64,000 nucleotides of DNA from positions 2,046,001-2,110,000 of the forward strand of contig NC_063150.1 of the NCBI RefSeq assembly GCF_020921035.1. The letters run 5' to 3'. The first letter of the stretch is position 1; every line of letters starts with the position of its first letter. This DNA is from Rhodamnia argentea (Eukaryota; Streptophyta; Magnoliopsida; Myrtales; Myrtaceae). The translations under genes were made by a program, and so were the position numbers. Below the pieces are notes generated by a model, which searched no databases, had not been told where the DNA came from, and saw nothing but the letters and a program-made list of their open reading frames with translations. Shown piece by piece: positions 57,131 through 64,000 of this stretch.

Positions 57131-60100
57131 CTAAATTCATTCGTCATCCTTGCTTTTTCCCATTCCGTCCATTCCTGATTGATAGCTTCTCCTCATGATT
57201 GACACGCCTTCCACTGCTTATCTCAAAAAACTGTGAGCATGAAAGTTATATATCCGAGAGTTCTTGAACTTTTGGTATGGGAATCAGGTCAATCGGATAT
57301 GTATTGAGAGAGTTATGACCATTTCCCGAGCTAGCATAGAACTGAAATTCCTGCTTATCATCGAAACGAAATCTCCACATACAAAAGTCATTCTCGATCT
57401 TCGACATCTTCAATGAGAATTTATCAACAAGGCCTGATGCTCCTGCATCATTCCTTTTGCATGGAATCTTGTTTTATCAAGATCCTTTTTCTTCATAGGA
57501 AACGATTTAGTAGTATCTACCCTCGAACATTTAGACACGTTCCATGAACATAAATGACATGTCATAGTCTTGAGATAACAGATTGAGTCATTAGAATTGA
57601 ACCAAATCCTTCTTCTTTCATGCATAAAATGAGTTTAGCATACATAGTCACAATTTCTCAAAATTATGAAGTATTTTCATGTGTTAAAGAGAAGTTAAGG
57701 ATCTACCAAATAAAGGCTTTCATGACCCAAAGGAAGTGCCTTTAATTTCTTTTTACAGCTGAGACCAGAAAAGAAGCATTCACCTTTATTAATTTTAGCA
57801 GGGATCATGTAAAAAGAATCTGAAAAGATTGATAAAAAAAGGTGATGGATGAATGTGAGGAGGACAGAATGTGTTGGCCTTTTCTTTCATGGCCGCTCAT
57901 GGAAAGAAATCTCTCTTGTTTGACTTGAAGGGTCTTTTGGAAAATAACGCCTCGTTTTGGCTTGTGATTGACAGACATTGAATTAAAAATGAAGAAAACA
58001 TTAAAAAAAAAAGAAAAATAAGAATTGCTAGGCATGCAATGTATCCTCAATCAGTGCCTCATTTGCTTGTAGATGTCCAGGTTGCGTGTCCCCATAATCT
58101 GAGGCATCGGTCCCCACCATGGTTGATTATCTGCTTAACGGGATAGCCAAAAGATAGGGAAGAGATTATAAGAAAAAATGGATTTCTCTTTTGATGTCAT
58201 CTTAAGCACATGCTTACTTAAAAAACTACAAAAAAAGAAAAAAAAAACAATTTTAACTGTTTATCATTGTACTAGAATTGAACCTAGTTGACATTGGACT
58301 TGGATGTATTACTACTTACGTGAAGAATTTCATAAAAATGGCTGCTTTCGTGGGCGACTCTACCCATGAGTTGGAGCACACCACAGGTTTGAAGTCTTTC
58401 CACGACAGGAGAACGGAAGGGGGCAGTGTCATCGTTGTCCGATGGGAACAAGAAAGCGAAGCTAGTCGTTGGAGAGAAGACAAAAGGCTTGGGGACTACA
58501 ACTCCAAAAGAAAGAGCTTTATTCTATAAAGGCACTAAAGCGCTACAACTAAAACTTTGAAGCCACCTGAAGGATGCGTGCATCCATATTCCATATCCAA
58601 AAAATTCAAACTTTTTTTTTGGGATGTGTGTGAATTAATTTTTACTTCAATTTTTTTTAATGTACAAAATTATGCGGCACACGCATTTTGACATGGCAAG
58701 GAATTAAAGAAATTACCTGTTGCTTCTGATTAGACAGAAAAAAGAAACACACTCTCTAGACTAATCTAACATTCATTCTTAAAATGCATATATCTTGTCA
58801 ATTATGCATTCAATTAGAGACCAATTGCAAGTAATGACACCTTTGTTTTCCATTGTCCCCTTCTGAAAAAAGGCGAAGACAACGCCGAGGAGCAAGCATA
58901 TACTTGTCCTGATGTGAATTCTTTGCTCTGTCCAAGACCAATCGCCATCACCAACCTCCGCCTGGCATTAAATAAAGCAAGCATTCCTTCTCTTTTCTTT
59001 ATTTATTTTCCCTTTATAATTGGTAAATAGAATAAGCATCTTTTTTTTTTGGTCCAAAAATAATAAGCATCTTTACTAGGTGAAGATTTGTAACTGGAGA
59101 AGATTCAAATTTAATATATTTTATTTTCAGAATTCTCTCTTTTTTTATTCAACTTTTGCCCTTTTCTTAGATGAGAGAGTTGTGATTGAAAGCATTATTT
59201 CAACTTTATGTCTGTGGGAAAGCAGGTGGTGGGATAGACATCTTTTGACATTGGGAATGGTGAAGAGTCTAAAGCAAGCGGGCTCAAATGACAACGGCGG
59301 TCGACAATTAAGTAGGGTTTCACACCGTTTTCCATTTCATTCCTAGTCAATACGTGTGGGTTTTGAAAGAATTTTGCCAAGCAACTTTAATAATTCTTGA
59401 CTAAAAAGCGGTTGGGTAGCTGCTTTGAGTTTTGAACTTTGAAAATGTGGGATCTGAAAGACTTATTATATCTTAATAACTTCGTTAGACAACTTCGAAA
59501 GTCTCGAATTACATGCTTTTGTAGATTTTCTCATAGATGACGTCATTGAATTCGCCGATAAGTTTGTGTATCACAAGTGATTTTTTCTTTTAATAGAGTG
59601 CACTTCTTAGTGCATAACATTTCTTTTTCCCTACTACAAACTTTGGATTCCATTTGTTTTCCTTCAATTTACCTAAGTTATTGCGGTTATAGTTTGTTTG
59701 ACTTTAGAATTGCATCGCGTACACATTGAAATAATGTGTGTCAACCTTAACAGTGGTCGCTAGCAGGAAAGAAAAAATTAGCAATCGCAACGAGAAAGGT
59801 ACAGTGTGTTCTTAAATTATATCTCAATAATTCGCTTGAAAAAATAAACTTGCGAGAATCATCTCTCTTTCCAAGAGTTTAAGCATATGTATGTAAGTTT
59901 GGCAATTGGGAGATGATAGAGGGTTTGTGAATACAATTTTTCTAGTGTAACTTGAGACAAATTTCATAGGGTTTAATCCTCTCTCACTGTAATCATATTT
60001 TTAATAGCATATATTTAGGGAGACACAAAGCAAAAGCCTTTTCATTTCAAGTTTTAGTATCCATTTTCGGCTGATTTTGAGTTAGCAAACGCCTAGTAAA

Positions 60101-60314
60101 TAGAGCTGCACTGATGTTATTATGTTTAATTTCTAATGCAAAAAATAAGGCCCAAAATTGGGGAGGCAATTGAATTTAGAAAGGTTTTGCAAGGTTAGAC
60201 ATACATGCCGTATAATATGCCATATCGTAAGATTAATTGGAAAAAATTCCAAGTAACTCAAATAAAAGTTGGTAAGTGGTAATTTAATAGGACAAAAGTC
60301 GGTAAGTCTTGTTA
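57131..60314. other. Intergenic region between the CLE gene and the beta-glucosidase
   Basis: No gene was recognised. Around 57220-57350 lies a stretch (gaaagttatatatccgagag, then ggtcaatcgg, gagagagttatgacc) of a kind I associate with dispersed plant repeats, but its family is unclear. Confidence 0.4.
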
Positions 60315-60545
60315 GTTTCGCGAAAAATGAGTGATTCGGAAAATATTTTCTAAAAAATGATCGTATGTATCGCTTAAAATGATTAGTCAATGAAAAATAT
60401 TTTCATCAGTAGTAACAATTTGTGTCTAAACATTTGGGTAGACGATAAAAATACTTTCCATTCATTCATGTTTGTAAGCGATATAACAAATTTACTTTTT
60501 AAAAAAATATTTTCCAAAATGCTCATTTTTTGGGAAAGAAGTGGA
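60315..60545. mobile_element. Fold-back MITE (family of 17298-17525)
   Basis: The left arm gaaaaatgagtgattcggaaaatattttc is inverted on the right (aaaaatattttccaaaatgctcatttttt). The middle (caatgaaaaatattttcatc, then aatttgtgtctaaacatttgg) recalls the 17298 copy. No target duplication was established. Confidence 0.65.
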
Positions 60546-61415
60546 GCCTTAAGCCATAAAACTTGCTTCTCTACACAATAGTTGGTAAACTAGGAAAAAA
60601 AATTAAATGTTGGTAACCCAAAATTAGTTTGTAATATAATATGCAAAAAATTGATAAATCACTCTAATTAGGGTCGTAATTTCTTATAGTTGTTTGTAAA
60701 TTCAAAGTGTTAGGAAATTACGGAAAAAAGATTGGCAAGTCAATATAAAAATTGATAATTTGCAAACTGTAAATAACAGTTTCCTGGAAAAAGTCATTGG
60801 TCATTTTTTCACCAACAAATTTTGACCCTTAGCAATATTATTGATATATACCGCCATAAAAAAAGACACATTTTTGAAAATGGAAAAATAGAATTCCGCA
60901 TGATTTAGAGCAAATGTAGAAGACAGTCACCGGCCTACGAGCAAAGAGAAGCAAAGACTTTTCTAACTGTAATTTGCATAATCTCTTTTTTTTGGGTAAG
61001 GATAATTTGCATAATCTCTTGATTACAAATGTAATCACTTTTTTTGTGAATTGAAATCTTATTTAATTTGTCCCAAAAATATAAACAGAAATAATAAATA
61101 TCATTATAATAGAATGAATAACTAGGAGAATTATTAGACATTCATCCTCAAAGGCACTTGTCAGGATGTCTGATTTCGACCAATGAAGTTAAGCATAATA
61201 CTAAGAATCAGAATATAAATAGAGCTATTAGTAAATTCTGATTACCCACCTACAGAAAATTGAACAAATAATGGCTACAATGATAATAATTTGATTCAAG
61301 TTTAGAATTATTGCGTCCTCTCCTAGTTAAAATGGATGATCTTAGACCCTTGATCTTGCGTCCTCCTAGTGAAGTGTATCAGGTGTAAAAAGAGCTGCCA
61401 AAGAGAGCTCTCTCT
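60546..61415. other. 3' flank of the beta-glucosidase gene
   Basis: AT-rich DNA with no gene recognised. The part next to 61416 should hold the 3' UTR. A short direct repeat (tttgcataatctctt) occurs at about 60974 and 61006. Confidence 0.45.

Positions 61416-64000
<2,585 letters not shown>

Noticed and set aside
58278..58529. 83-codon plus-strand frame
   Set aside because: No family resemblance; AT-rich flanks without gene signals.

Overview
The window is nuclear DNA of a flowering plant (a eudicot, probably woody). Genes are interrupted by GT-AG introns, lie far apart, and are separated by AT-rich DNA full of fold-back transposons, LTR remnants and microsatellites. The protein families are plant-specific: L-type lectin receptor kinase, KRP, LEUNIG_HOMOLOG, CKI1, a TDIF-class CLE and plant GH1. 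Myrtales is a guess only; no species can be read from the sequence.

Layout. 0-10 kb is a decayed tandem array of lectin receptor kinase (LecRK) units: one intact intronless gene (5863-3836, minus), one 5' fragment (8485-8204), and upstream sequence of a third copy at the left edge whose body would lie outside the window. A broken last exon of a cytochrome b5 gene (3236-3478) is embedded there. 13-16.4 kb holds a CDK inhibitor (KRP4 type, 3 exons, minus). 24.3-32.4 kb holds LEUNIG_HOMOLOG (17 coding exons, minus, 786 aa). 40.9-41.8 kb holds a secreted glycine-rich protein (plus). 48.9-53.1 kb holds a CKI1-type hybrid histidine kinase (7 exons, plus, 1088 aa). 55.6-55.3 kb holds a TDIF-like CLE precursor (minus) with an unusual residue in the peptide. 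64.0-61.4 kb holds the 3' ten exons of a GH1 beta-glucosidase (minus) that continues past the right edge.

The KRP4, LUH and glycine-rich genes appear in the same order as three consecutive Arabidopsis chromosome 2 loci (from memory At2g32710, At2g32700, At2g32690). This supports orthology and shows that the long gaps were filled by transposons. These include MULE-like fold-backs with 9-bp target duplications, a 2.5-kb putative solo LTR flanked by ATCTA with a nested MITE, a Copia gag remnant and a 1.1-kb local duplication.

No operon or wholly new system is visible. The genes share a theme of cell division and vascular or meristem signalling (KRP, CKI1, TDIF-CLE, LUH, cell-wall protein, possible monolignol glucosidase), but this is probably coincidence. 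The strongest points for follow-up are the TDIF variant with Glu at position 10, the GC-AG intron in LUH, the LecRK array and the cytochrome b5 relic.
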